The notes under the pieces are model-generated. The model was not told the DNA's origin and did no database searches. It saw only the letters and a list, made by a program, of their open reading frames with translations. Source: Edolisoma coerulescens (taxonomy: Eukaryota; Chordata; Aves; Passeriformes; Campephagidae). From it: a stretch of 64,000 nucleotides of DNA. Location of the stretch: NCBI GenBank assembly GCA_013397115.1, contig VWZW01002564.1:800976-864975 (forward strand), given 5' to 3'. Positions 22,051-36,010 of the stretch are shown here, piece by piece (within the stretch, counting starts at the first letter, position 1; each line of letters opens with the position of its first letter). Position numbers and translations under genes: made by a program.

Positions 22051-24100
22051 TGAAAGTACTGTATATTAGAATTTCATTCATGCTTTCAGTTGCTTATTTA
22101 ACTGTATGTGATTTTGTACACAATATGATGGAATAGAGGGGGTTTAATTGTGCTTGAGTGAAAAAGGGTGACTGCCCAGCATCTGTTGTTTTGTTTTTTT
22201 TTTCCCCAGTGTTTATTGAGCAGCCAGTAATGTAACTGGGAGATCTGCATCCTTTTCCTACTTGCCACTCTGGCTTTTGTAACTAAACATGCACTAAGGG
22301 CTATTTTCTTTTTGCTTTGGTTGGTTTTATTTCCACTTACGATTTTTGATCTTAGTCCTACAAACTGATTCATGTGAGGGCCACATGTCTGCAGCAATAA
22401 CCTGGGTGGATTGTTTTGTGGGGGTGGGAGGCAGGAACAAGATTAACCCTATGGGCATTTCCTGCACAAAGCCAGTCCTTAAGAATTGCAGAGGGATGGT
22501 TCACTACCAAGGCATTTATAGCAGCAATATATAAAGTTTTGCATGGCTCCTCCAAAAGATCAGAATGGTGAGGGAGGTATCTTCCTTTCCTGAAGAATCC
22601 TCCAAAGTAACGCCAAAGCTGTATGATCTAAGAACTTGAGACTGCAGGAGGGTACGGTGGCTGTATGGATAGACGCTGTAGATTAAACCAATTTGTCAAA
22701 TCTGACATCTTTTACGTTTTTATTTTTACTAGAAGATAAAGCACTTCCTCATCTGTCCACCATCATCATACACTGTACTTCTGTACCCCTGGGCCATCAG
22801 CTCTTCTTTAGCCTATGTGATCCTGTACCAAATGACATTTATGTCATAGTATCACATTTCTGGGTCATCTTCTTGCTACACTGCAAGCACTGGGCTCTTA
22901 GCTTCTCCTGTAGGTTTTCTCTTCCCTGATCTGTTCCCCTTCGAATAGTCTAGGTTGGGCTGAGCTGCCTTAAAATGACAGATGAGTGGTGTCATGTGTC
23001 ACTGTGTGGGAGGACCTATTTTTTGTGGAGAGGATGAGCTTCCATTCTAAAGAGTATGCAGGCAGAAACTTCCGTGTTACTTTTGAGTTTTCACAAACAG
23101 AGCTTTTCTTAGTGCCTCTGTTGGATCTCCTTGGATCCAAAATTCATTTTTAAAGGACGATTATTTTGATCTAGATCCAACCAGTGTCAGACATCACAAC
23201 TCTACCTCTAAGAAGCAGTCAGCAGTGGGGTTTATGGGCAAGGGTGGGTCAGTGGGGCAGTGTGTCACTGCAGTGTTTGACAGCCAGCACTGTGTAAGGG
23301 AGCTGTGGAAATGGAAGAACCTTTGCTCCATGGATGAAGGCACAGGGAATGTTGTTAGGTGGTTTGTTTCTGTGCTAAGCAGTCCACATCACAGTGACCT
23401 TTAGGCTGTGGGAGCTTCTTACACATGCTCTCTTTAAGTTGCAAACATGGTTGGAGACTGCTTGTGGTGGTGGCATTTTCTGTATGTACTCTCATCTCAC
23501 TAATTCCACTCTTCCAATACTGCATTAATATATTTGGGGAAACAGCCTGGAATTCCATACAAGCAATGCCGTGTTCTCAACAGCAGATACAATCAGCTGC
23601 TGCACTGGGAGGGAGTTCATGGTTCAGATGTGCCAGCCTCCTGAGTGCTGCTATGTCGGGCAGAGGGCTTTTGGGCTGAGGAGCAGGCTGATGCCCTTTC
23701 TGCATGCTTCTAAAACTGGAATCTGTTCCTGAGAGGCTTGACAGAGTGCCTCTGTGAAATAAAACATTGTATGACAGGATTTTGAAGGTAGATAAAAGGT
23801 TAATAACTGTGGTATGGGTTAATGAAAGACTCCTGGATTTCATCACATCCTATATTATAAGTCAGAGTCCAGTGCTCTCTGCCCAGGTTCTTTTAGCCAT
23901 CCCACACATGGAGGGGATAATGTTTAATTGCCCCTCTCCTTGTCTAACTTGGAGAGGTATTTACACCACCACTTGATCCACTCGGCTGTTGGCAGCTGTT
24001 GATCTGAACCAAAGGTCTGGTCCCTGTTGTGCTGAGCTGAAGTCAGCTTGCTGTGCCACAGCTGTGGTCTGTCACACCCCACATCCAGGGACCTTGGCAG
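22051..24100. other. Intergenic DNA, nothing recognised
   Basis: No splice-supported coding exon, RNA gene or repeat family was recognised in this 2 kb. Confidence 0.6.
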
Positions 24101-24893
24101 GCCTGAGAGGTGAGGCCAGAGGGAACCTCATGAAGTTCAACAAAGGGAAGTACAAGGTCCTGCACCTGCGCTGGGGCAATCCCAGACACACCTACGGGCT
24201 GGGCCGAGAAGGGATTGAGAAGGGATTGAGAGCAGCCCTGCGGAGGAAGACTTGAGAAACCAACCTGATGAAAAATTCAGCATGAGCCGGCAGTGAGCAC
24301 TCACAGCCCAGAAACCAACCTTGTCCTGGCCTCCATTGAAAGGAACACCGGCATCAGGTCCAAGGAGGAGATTCTCCACCTCCACTCTGCTCTGGTGAGA
24401 GCCCACCTGCAGTGCTATGTCCAGTTCTGTTGTCCCCAACATAAGAAGGATGTGGAATTGTTGGAGCAAGTCCAGAGGAGGCCACAAAGTTGATAGGAGG
24501 ACTGGAGCACCTCCCCTATGAAGACAGGCTGGGAAAGATGTGGCTATTCAGCTGGAGAAGAGAAGGTTGTGTGGCACCTTCCAGTATCTGAAGGGGGTAC
24601 AGGGAAGCTGGAGAAGGACTCTTTGTCAAGAACTGGAGTGATAGGATAAGAGGGAATGGGTACAAATTGAAACAGGGAAAATTTAGGTTAGATAGTGGGA
24701 AGAAATTCTTTACTGTAAGGGTGGTGAGACACAAACAGGAAGACTGTGGAAGCACCATCCCTGGCAGTGTTCAAAGCCAGGGTGGATAAGGCCTTGAGCA
24801 ACCTGGTCTAGTGGGAGGTGTCCCTGCCCACAGTGGTGGAAGCTGAGACTAGATCATCTTTAAGGACCATTCCAACATCTTAAAATTCTATCC
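24100..24893 (+). mobile_element. CR1 LINE fragment, about 0.8 kb
   Basis: The sequence follows CR1 from AGAGGGAACCTCATGAAG, through AAGTACAAGGTCCTGCACCTG, GTCCAGAGGAGGCCACAAAG and ATGAAGACAGGCTGGG, to AAGGACCATTCCAACATC and TTAAAATTCTATCC. The ORF region is broken by stops, so it is inactive and 5'-truncated. A small internal duplication (GAAGGGATTGA twice) is present near 24,210. Confidence 0.9.
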
Positions 24894-27800
24894 TTCTGTT
24901 ATTCATTCCGTGAGCTTCACACGTGCATCACCCTCACCAATCTCCACTGAGCTTTCTCTCCTTCTAGGGGGTTATGGGTCACCACAAAAATAAAATACAT
25001 GATATCAATACGTTGTATGAGATACATGCACATATAGAAGTCCCCTATACTGCCAACATCGTTACGTTCTGCTGTGACAAAGGTTTGTGCCAAAGGGACA
25101 GGACTGCTATGATGAGGCTCCTTGGGGCTGGAGCTGGAAATGTGACATCTGAGCTGAGGGGGGTGGAGTGGGCATTTCTGCTGCCTGCTGGAAAGGCAAA
25201 GCATATTTGCCACATCCCGAGGCATTTGCTAGAAAGCAGAGTGCCAAAAGCAGGTGCCACCGTGCCATCTGTGGTCACTGCCTCTGTGCAGACACGGCAT
25301 GTGACTGACGGGATACAGAGAGCAGTGCAGGGCACAGCTGACTCTGAGGACAGGTTGTTTGCTGGGACTTGTGGTGTGAAAATGAACTGCCTTTGTTTTT
25401 CATCTTGCTGATGGCGGGCAACATTTGCAAAAGCCAAGTTCAGCGCTGGCCTAGTTGTGACATCTCTTATTTTTCACTTCTCCAATGAAGTTACAAGTAG
25501 TTAAGTGCAGCAGTTGCTCCATTTATAAGGAAAATCAGTAGAAGAAAGAAACTATCAGTGTAGGAACACATAGAAATCTCCTCCTACCTTTGCTGCAATG
25601 AATTACAAATTCTACAAGTATTTTCAGGAAAATGCTATTTGTTGTATGCTTCCTATCAGCTCAGAGCTCCTTGTCAAAGGTAGGAGAATGCTACAGTCCC
25701 CTTTCCCCCCCATCTTTTAATTCAGCTGTCACAAAGTTACCTAGTCAAGATTAGAGCTGGAAGCTGCATCCTTTAGTTGTAGACCTGCACCATGCAGATC
25801 CACTTCAGCATGTTTACAGGCTGCTGCTTCCAATATTCTGATTTTTAAAATTTTTTTTTCAACTATTTAAGAATTTGAATGTTTTCAGTACAGAGCATTA
25901 TTGGGGTTATAATGGCATAATCTGTCAGAAGGATGCATTGCTTCCTTTCCCTGCCAGCAGGTAGGTTCAGAGCAAGACTCTCTAACTGAATATGATAAAA
26001 GAGTTTACCTGGAAAATCCCCTATTTCTTGTCTGATTAATTTAATGCTAAAGGCTCATTAAAGGATGGAGAAGACCTCAAACTGCTAAGAAATGCTTTTT
26101 TGAAAAGGCTTTTGAATATTCTGCAGTTGTGAGGTGTGGACGAGACACAACCCTGTGCTGCAGACCGGAACTCTGTATTTTTGGGGAGGGAAACTTGCTC
26201 ACACCAGGGTTAGCTCCCTGTTAGATAGGAACAAAGAAACCACATCCCCCCAGCACCCCTGGCCCAGAACTCCAGTAAGATTAGAAAGGCAGGCAAGGGA
26301 AACCTGAAAACTTGTTATTTCCTGAGAGTGTGCACTCTTTTTCTGGCAGCCACACAAGAAGGCAGCTGGCCTATCTAAATTAAGTACCGCACATAATGGA
26401 ACATAAATTATTGCTGTTAACTCCAAAGTGATAACATGGTTAGGGAGAACAAATTGCACGGAAGCAATACGAGGGGTTTTGCTTATTCTCAAAGGGATCT
26501 CTCGGCGGAGTAACCTCTGGAGCTAATGTTAGGTCTGGGAATTTTACAGGCACTAATAGGATTAGGCACATGACTTCCTTTTCAGTCTGATGGGAGTCAG
26601 TGTTTAATTCCCTTGGGCTTCTCAGAGATTTCAGCACAGGTTGAGAAGTGTCGCCCAAACCATCAGTATACCCAGATTTTCCTCTCTGGCTGTCCCCCAG
26701 ACAAGGAGATTTGCTTTTTCACCCATCAGAAGGGTATAGGGCCTTGCACTTGGTGTGCAACCTGTGACAAAACAGTATTCACTCCCACTCAAGATACAAA
26801 ACATAACCATACAGCACCTCTACAAAAATGAAATAACGGAATTTTGCTATTCCACTTGAAAGAGGAAACCTGTTCTCATTTCTCAACAGCTCACGGAGGA
26901 GAGTTCAAGCTTAGTTTTACTCAGCTTCAGTTTGGTGCTTAGGGCAAGGCTCTCAGTGCCTTTGTGTCTTCAGGCACAGCTGAAAAAGACTGGCAGGGTG
27001 TTAAAAGTAGTGAAGGGCTGTTTGCAGTGCTGGTACAGGGCTCTGAATCTAAGCAGCATCTTCTGTTTGAAATATTTGCTGCTGTATTATTGGGGGGGAA
27101 GTGGTGGTCAGAGCAAGAATTGATGAGATTTCATTGTCCTTTCTCTCCCATCAATGATATATTTTGTTTTACAGCTGTCTCAGTGGCTTTATTGCTAAGA
27201 GCACCAGGGTCTAATAGGATCAAAGCCTGGAATAGAAACCTGTGGTGGAAATAACCTGTGTGGCCTGGATGTCTTTGTGATCTCAAAACTTATGGTACTG
27301 CTGAGTCTCTGGTTGTTTAGCCCTCCTCCTTCTCCATGAAATCACGTGTACCCTGTCAGTTTAACCCTCTGAGAGGATCCTGCTGTCATGGCAGGACACA
27401 CACCCACAAAAAAAAAAAGGATTCTGAAGGGGAGGATTCTCATCAGTATATTTACTTTTATGCTTATTATGAATGGCTTTCTGAGCCTCTTCTTCAGAGT
27501 TCATTATTCTTGTAGTACTTCAATTTTGCCACCCGGGGAGGACCTGCCTAAGATAAGCTTGCAAGGGAATCTAATTTCTAATTAATAATGCATTTTAATT
27601 TAACAACTAATAATTTTACATTCTAATTTGTAATTGAGCTTTCCCTTGATGAATAGAGAGAAGAGTATTTAAATAATGGTGTAACTCACTATAAGATTCC
27701 CTCCTTCCTTATTCCCATCAGTTTTACGTTATCCCTTGAACACATGTGAGCTCTTCCCCACCTGGACACAGATTAAACAATCATCCTTAGATGATCCTTG

Positions 27801-30800
27801 GAATAGATCCCTATTGTCTAGAAAATTGAATTAGAAATTTTATGGTCTCATTCTTACCAACTTCAGCACTCTTCAGAAGCTACTCCTAAGCAGAAGGATA
27901 AATGAAGTAACAACCCAAAACTACTATGCTATGCTTGTAAAAAACATAATTAGTTGGTAGAGGTGTATTTTATTAATGTTTCCTGTAATGTGTTTTTTAA
28001 AGCGACTACACATCTATGTTTCTAATAGTGCAGTAAGAAAAAATGAATAGAAATTAATATATTCTGGAGGAAAGGGTTGTCAGTCCCCAGCTGAGAGAGT
28101 CCAGGTGCAGACTGCAGAGTATAGCTGATAAAAGAACAGTGAATTACCTTGTGAGCTGGGAGCAGGGAGCTCTCTGGCTGTGCACAGATTAAATACATCG
28201 TGCTCTCTCCAGGCCCTCATGGCAGGCCATGACAGGTTTCCTGTGTCTGGTGATGAAATCACCTTGCTGGTGGTGGTACCAAAGCCTCTGCACTTGAGTT
28301 GTGCATGGAAACGTCCCATGGTGGTGTCCTACCTCCCTTTTCCAAAGAGCAGCCAGTGTTCAAATGTGTATCTCTGTGCTCTAACTCCTCTCAGCATGGA
28401 GTAACTTTCCAGACAAACAACCCTTTTCTTCCAAAGTCTCCAGTCGCAAAAGGAAGTTCAGAACTGCCTTGGGGTTTGACTGTCCTGGGGCTCTTGCTTG
28501 GGCTCTCTGCCACTTATACTTGTGGCATAAATGAGAATGAACCTCCTGACACAAACCTCTCTCATGAGCGAGGAGAACTGATTTCCATTTTCACAGTTTG
28601 AGCTGATGTTCTCACAACAGCTACTACAGCTCTGTGCTCGGCAGGGCTGGCTAGTAGGGAAAAGGTGGGTGCTCAGGGAGCAGAGGCAGGTGATACAGAG
28701 AAGCAGCATCCATGAAAAACGGGGAGAGTGCTGGATGCTCTCAGTTTGGATCTTGCTGTTCAGGACCTGCTAATTAGCCCATGTTCCTCCCTGCTGGCAG
28801 CTGAAGTGTTTCTGTTTTGCACCACGGGCCTATCCTGAAAACAGTCCAGAGCTGCAGGAACTCCTGGAGTCTGAGGGCCTTCTCTGCCTGCTGGCACCTG
28901 ACCTTGTTTCAACCATAGTGGTTGAAAAGTTGTTTGAATTCCAGGGAGCTGTGAAAGGCTCCAAGATCACGGCACTATTGCTAGTTAGCTACTCAGTCTG
29001 TTTGAATGACTTGGGATATGGATCTAAATGACCTGCTAGGGGACAAGGCAAGGAGGGAAGTACAGTGCAGTGGCAGCTCAGCTGCAGACTGAATTCCTCT
29101 GGTCTTCAGACTTAGCTTGGAGTAAGGGCTGTCACATCAGCTTTTCCCTCTTCTTTCTCTTACGTGGTTCATGTGGTACAGGGGGAGCAAGAGCAGTCGC
29201 TGGCACCATTAGACACGTAACATTAACATCCTGGTAATGATGTTTATACTTTCCTACTCAAAATTTCACATTTTGAACTTGTTCCTCTTTACTGAGCTGG
29301 GTTGGCGTGCTTGTAACACACTCAGCACTTGATCTGAGTCCAAATGCCTTTCTCATGTCTGCAAGGTAGAGCTGCCTCTGATAACTCGAACACGCTGCCT
29401 TTTTGTGGCATCCTCCCTGAATGAGTAGGATTTTAGAGAACTATTCAAAGCAAACTGTTTGGGGGAGGAGGAAAGTCTGTCTCAAGGAGTGTTAAAAGAG
29501 AGGCACTGCCAGGAAAGGAGGTTTCTTGGAGTCCCAGAAGGCACAGACTGATGTTGAAAAGATAGTGAAGATTATGCTGGACAAATAGCAAGGTACTGAT
29601 TCTCCCTTCCAGGCCAGGCAGCATCTCCCCCTCCTTGCTCCAGCTGCTCTGTTCTGGCTTGCTGGTCAGTATTTCTGTAGACTCCTTTCTTAAATATTTT
29701 CTGCGAAATAATGCGGATTCAAAATAAGCATTTCTGTGATTTCTCTATTTTTCTCTCCCCTTCTTCAGGCTGTTTGCTTTTCCTGACCCTTCTTGAAGGT
29801 CTTTGGTCCCACATTTCAGCTTTGTCCCTCTGGTTTGTCCTGTGGTCATTTAGGGGTTTCAGAACAGGGACACATGCAGCTCTTCCACAGTTACTGTCAC
29901 CTTCTCTGCATTCCCATATTTTCCTAACTCTGGTGATGGGGGCAGTTCACAAAACACAGCAGATCCTGCTGTAGAAACACAGACAAAAGTCTATGACTAG
30001 GATGAAAATGCTCTTGAATAGAGCTTCTGTGGAAATAGGTTTCCCACACTAGTTTTGTTGCTATTAAATACATTTCAGTCAATGATTCATTACCAACAAT
30101 ATGAAAAAAAGCGCTAAAATTCTGATTATTATGTACCACTAATGATTTGTGGCTGACATACTAATTCAAAAAGACAAGGTGGCTTTTAGAGTACTCATTT
30201 TAAAAAAAGAATTTGCTTTACAATATTATAAAATTATTTTCCCAGATATAAAAATCTTGTCAATTTTCCGCAGGTGGCTGTGAATTCATGAAATTAGATA
30301 ATTAAAACCAGAATTCCCTCAGATAAACTTTCTGTGCTTTTTGGTGCCAGTTTTCTGACTGCTGCCACAGATCAAATGAAAACATAAAACTGTACATTTG
30401 TTTCTCTCGTGACTCCTTGAATAATTCTTCCTTTGGGGTAAAGTTTCCTTCACTAATTCTGTAAAATTTAGTTACAGTTATTATGTTAATTTCTTTTTAA
30501 TCCCAAACACTGTATAGAGTGAAGGCCATCTCAGTGGAAGCCCACGGACTTCAACGTCCATTTCTCCCCCAAATATTAATTACCAAAAGTATCAAAAGGA
30601 AAATGTAAGAAACCCCTAAAAGCAAAGATTTATTCTTTAACCTTATTGGAAAAATTTGTTTGAACTTTCCCCAGAGTGAAAGCCTGAAGAGGGAGGCTTT
30701 CTACACAAATTCCTTCAGTTTTTCATTCCAAACCTTGCTACTGTTGAACATTCAAATATTCATTTTCCCCATAAAGTTTCTCTTCTGTAATCATTTTCAG

Positions 30801-31039
30801 GTCAGACAGAACTTAAAACTTTGATAAAAAAGTAAATGTATAAGCTCTCTCCTACCATTCCACCCAGGACTGTCCATCTAAAGGCTCAGTTTTAAGTAGT
30901 GGTGACAATATGTCGAAGTCTGGATATTATCTTATTAATATCTCTGGCATAATCCTACACTAAGTCATCTCAGGGAAAACAACCCAATCTGTTAAATGAG
31001 ATTATTGTAAAAACAAGCAGAACTGGACACTCTTCTCCT
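24894..31039. other. Intergenic DNA, nothing recognised
   Basis: A 6.1 kb stretch with no gene or repeat family I can identify. Short ORFs on both strands lack splice context and similarity to known proteins. Confidence 0.55.
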
Positions 31040-31404
31040 CCAGCAAGTAGGTTGGGGTAGGCAAGAGATTGTGAGGGGACTTTGCTGGGCCAACTGACCC
31101 CAGTTGGCCAAAGGGCTTTTCCTTATTTACAATACAATGCCATAAGGTCCTGGTCACCAGTGAAAACTGGGACAGAGAAAGGGAGATTTCTGGCTTCCAG
31201 GTGGCTTCTGCTTGGAGAACGGCTGGTGGGATATGTAAGTGATTTCCTTTGCTTTATTTCTGTCTCTTTCCTTCACCTATTAAACTGTTTTTATCTCAAC
31301 CCATGTGCATTCCCACTTCTATTTTTCTTCTTTTCTCCCCATGTCCTGCTGGCGATGGGAGAGTGAGCAGTTGTGTGGCTGCTGTCCAGGGTCAACCCAC
31401 TACA
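31040..31404 (+). mobile_element. Solo-LTR-like fragment (avian endogenous retrovirus type)
   Basis: The order of blocks resembles LTRs common in passerine genomes: GGCAAGAGATTGTGAGGGGAC, then CTGACCCCAGTTGGCCAAAGGG, then CACCTATTAAACTG with ATCTCAACCCATG, then GAGAGTGAGCAG and a terminal GGGTCAACCCACTACA. ATTAAA would be its poly(A) signal. No internal viral gene is next to it, so it would be a solo, decayed LTR. The 5' boundary is uncertain and no target duplication was confirmed. Confidence 0.55.
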
Positions 31405-34400
31405 TCCAACAGAAATGTTATACTGTGGTCAGAGAGAGAGAATATAAAGATAAGATTTGTCATGGAAAATCTTTATTTGGATTTTATGTGGATTAGAAGA
31501 TACAAGAAGTTTTACATTCATGACTGTTATTGCTAGCAAATCACGGGGTCCTGTGATCTACCACGATACCCCTGGGCCCTGGTTATCTTACAGACAGTCA
31601 GATAACACTGGAGAGGGGGAATCCCATTGTCCTGTAGACACTGCTGGTTTTGTCTTCATCCTGACTGAAACCTGGCATAAGAATTTTACTTTCCTCCTAT
31701 CAAACCCTTGCCTGCTGGTGATTGTTTCCTTTCATCAACACCATTCTTTATCTTTTCTCTCTCTGCCTCCCCAAAATAGGATGCTTGTTACAATTTTCAA
31801 ACTCAGCAGGAACATTTTCAAATGTGGATTTTCCTCTGTAATGGACATTGCATAAAAACATAAGGCAATTAGGAATACACTTTAACTGCTTTCCTTCCAT
31901 TTTCATGCTGCTTAAATATTTGAGAGAAATTCAATAAGAGTTGTCCCAGTAGGGATCTGAAGACTGACATGATATTTTAGGATTTAATGTTATAACAAAG
32001 AGGATTTAATTAACCTTCTTGCTCTTTGGGAGACCTGAGACATGGGATCCAGTTCCTCAGAAAAGCACTACTGCTTCTCTTGCAGTTACTGAGCTCATTA
32101 ATCTCTGTGATATGGTTCTGAAGGGCACAGCTATGTTTTGATGAAGTTAAAGTGCTAAATATTTTACAATTAAATTCCTTGTTGCAGAGAACATAATTTA
32201 AACAAACCAGTAACAGAAGAGGAGCAAGGGGAAAAAGGAGGAAATGGAGATTCAGGAGCAGAAAATGGTGTGGGATTTGTTGACTTCCTCTGTTTGCCTT
32301 ACACCTGTGCCACTGGGTTTGTGCAGATGAAATATGATAGAACAGGACAATGGGAAATTTAACCCTTAGTTTACATTAACCACCACGCAATATACACAAA
32401 CGGCACCTCTGAAACCAGTTTCTTCCTCTGAAACCATTCCCACTTTTCAAGTCAGACTTCATTCCTCTTCTAGGAGGGAGAGTTCCCAAAAGCCACAGAA
32501 ACTGCCCATGAAACTAGCCTAACCCAAACCCAGCCATGTAGTACTGATGGGACTGCCTGGTGGCAGTGGCTATTGGGTGTACAAATCTCTAAGTCATCAA
32601 TAAGAAGAAACATCACAGAAGAACAACTGTGCAAAATTTTGCGGGGTGAAAATTTTGAATTCTGTATGGTAACTTATAAATCATTGTATCCTAACTTATA
32701 AATTGCAGTGAGAAGCTGTGAACTGAGGGGGAAGTGATGTGGCTGCACGATCAGAGTGCACAAAGTGAAAGCTGGAAGAAGAGACACCAGCTACTGCTAC
32801 TGAAACAGTTAATGAAGTGAGTGTGATGTGCTGAGTCTGGGTGTTCAAATATAACGAGTTTATGTGCCTTGTTTTGGGAGACAGAGAGTTTCTTTTTCTG
32901 AGGTTGTTTTTCCTGCTCGAGCCCTGTTCCTGTAAACACCTACCCCAGGGTGCTGATGGTGTGTGCTATGGCCCAGCTCTATCAGCACACCTCTGCTCTG
33001 TGCAGAAGCCAGGCTGTGGGGTAGGGATGAAAAGAAAGGCCGGTGTGTCCTTCGGTCCACACCAATGTGAAATCCACAGGAAAATGACATGCACAGACTT
33101 GGAAACCAGGAAACTCCTCCTGGTTTAGTGATATATATGCAGTCTCTCCATCCAGTCACACAGATGCCTCCTAGATTAATCTGCTTCTTTATACTGTGCC
33201 TCAAAGTCAAGATCCATCCCAGAGGTGACCTACTTGGGCATTAAGCCTGTGGCTGGAATAGAAATGATAATGCTGGTACATAAAAGCACTTGTAGAGGCT
33301 CTGGCTGGCCATAAACTACCTCAAATCCAGCTCCTCCTCTCTTACTGACTCCTCATTCAAAGTGCAGGTGTTAACTCTGTCCTGCTAATGTGGCAACAGA
33401 AAAATTTCAGGCACCTGCTACCCAACAATCTGAAACAGTGGAGAGAATTTGCTTGGCTAAAGAGACTGATTGGTAGGCAAGAATTAAATTTTATCTTGCC
33501 AAGCATGTGAGGTTGAAAAACTGGAGTGAACTGTAGCACCACGATGGCCTGGTGTCCGTAATGATTATGTTTTGTGGATACAAAATTAATATTCACTAAA
33601 GACATGTAATGATTTCTAGTACAGACAGAGAGTATTTTAGTTGGCGTAAAAGCAAGAGGAAAGGCAAAATTCTAGTTGCCCTTCAAGTGGTCCCTTTTTC
33701 CCTCTCCCACATCTTCCGCAGAAGGAAAATTCCATCCATGCATTTCAAAATGCAAGGTAAAACCAGCAAATTGTAAAAGTCCCAGTTTCCAAATGCTTTC
33801 TTTTTTTTCTGTATGTAGTTTGCTATAAAAGATCTACTTTTACCATCAGAAAACAGGCAATTTCACTTCTCTGTCAAATTGACTTTCAAGTATTTTTGGC
33901 AATTAAACACCTGAGACACAATGAAAAGTTGTTTTCTTTAGTCTTCTTGCCTATATTACTAAGTCTGTCTTGGTTTTAGGGGGAGAAGATGGTTTAGGAA
34001 TAAACCACAACTAGAGATGTATTTGCTTCATTTGCTATCAGAAACAGCAAGCAGGGCTAGGACAGGGGTTTTCTTTTGGTTGGTTGTTTTGCGGGTTTAT
34101 TTTTATGTTTGTTTCTAATAGAAACAGCTATATTGCAACCATAAAGCTAGAGAGGAAATTGAATATTTATCAAATTCTATAGCGATTAAAATGTTAATCC
34201 CAATGAACTATTGGCCTTAGCTCTAATCTCTGAGAAAAGGGGATAAATACATTTGACTTGGGTTTGCCTCTTTCCCTACCTCTGCTGTTTAGGACTGTGC
34301 AGGACCATTTGACAGATGCACAAAATGAGTTACTTTGGAGCTTACTGGGAGGAATTTCTAATTTTTTTCTAAGTGCATACGGAGTGTTTTTCTTTTCTGT

Positions 34401-35477
34401 TTCAGTAAATCCTTTTAGCCATACACTTGTCACTTCTACTGTAGAACAGTGTTTAAGTGCTGACATTTTTAAAATAAAATTGTACCATGATATGTCTTGA
34501 CTCTCACAGCACTAAAATATGTTCGTGTCCAGCTGCTCAGCTAAACCTGAAAATCAGATAAAACATTTTATTGTGCTATACAAGATTCTTAAAGTTTGAC
34601 TGTGCCAAGGAAACAAGTCTTGTTACAACCAAGGTGAAAGCCAATTTCTGTGCAAGCGTTGGTGAAAACATTCAAAGAACAGGAAACAACCAATAATCTC
34701 CACAGTAAAATGGTAGAGATAAAACTGGGAGTATTCAGCAGTATTAAGGGATGAAACATGCTACAAGGATGCTGTAATTACTTTTGAATCAACATTGTAA
34801 GTCCAGAAAATAGGGTTAAGGTTTTACTGAAAGAAAATTCTAAACAAATTGACTTCTGTAAATATTTGAGCACTCAAACCACCTGAGCACAATGTCACTG
34901 AACAATAAAGAGTTATGATTAATTCACAATTACGTATAGTCCTACCTGAGGTTACATTTGGTTTTACACATGTATGCAGTGTTTTCCATTTTTTACCCCT
35001 TATAGGTAAAAAGTAGTAGGCTACTTTCAATATGCTCTTCTAGATCTTATTCAATTTAATTGAGACAGTAAGTGCAAACCCTCTAAGTTTAGGATTCTTG
35101 ATTCTGAAGAAACTGCAGATGACCAAGGTGAACAGTAGATTTATTTAAAAGAAAGGAATAGCATCTCAGTCTAAAGTAAAACAAGGGTCAATTTATGAGT
35201 CTAATACCACTAATTAGACCCAAGAGAAGTGTAATGGGGTGTTATTATCTCTATGCATTTTAAACCCTACATTATAAACCATTAAACTTCAAGGGCCATA
35301 TTCACTTACATATTTGAGGTCAGTGGAAAATATGATCCCTAATGCACTTACTCCCGCTGAACTAGCCAGGAACAGCCATGGGAACGACGCACCGGGCAGC
35401 TGCCCACGAAGTCCACCAAAGCCTCACAGAAGTCCTGCAACGAATTTAAATAAGGTTCATTTTAATAAAGAGCATCT
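31405..35477. other. Intergenic DNA, AT-rich, nothing recognised
   Basis: A 4.1 kb stretch, mostly AT-rich and single-copy in appearance. No supported gene or repeat. Confidence 0.55.
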
Positions 35478-35866
35478 CTCTTATGAGGAGAGACTGCGGG
35501 AGCAGGGCCTGTTTAGTCTAGAGAAGGCTGAGAGAGGATCTCATCCATGCATATAAATATCTCCCAGGCGGGTGCCAAGAGGATGCTGCCAGACTCTTCA
35601 GTGGTGCCCAGCGACAGGACAAGGAGCAATGGCCATAAACTAAAACACGAGAAGTTTCACCTCAACACAAGGAGGAACTTCTTTCCATTGAGGCTGCCAG
35701 AGCTCTGAACAGCTGCCCAGGGAGGGTGTGGAGTCTCCCTGTCTGGAGACATTCCAAAGCCACCCGGACGCGTGCCTGTGTCACCTGCTCTGGGTGACCT
35801 TGCCTGGGCAGGGGGATGGACTGGGTGATCTCCAGAGGTCACTCCAACCCCGACTATTCCGTGATT
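35478..35866 (+). mobile_element. CR1 LINE 3' fragment upstream of TRAPPC10
   Basis: CR1 block order: CTTATGAGGAGAGACTGCGG, CTAGAGAAGGCTGAGAGAGG, AACACAAGGAGGAACTTCTTT, CCAGGGAGGGTGTGGAGTCT, GTGATCTCCAGAGGTCACTC and CGTGATTC at the end. It abuts the CpG island at about 35,870. Confidence 0.88.
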
Positions 35867-36010
35867 CACCCCGCTCACGCCGGGTGCCAGCGATCGGGGC
35901 TGCCCGGGAGGCTCTGACCCTCCGGCGCCTCGGGCCCTCCCTCAGGGGCAGCCCCGCCCCGGGTCCCCGCGGCTGCCGGGGGGCGCAGGCCGGGCACCTC
36001 CCCTTTGGCC

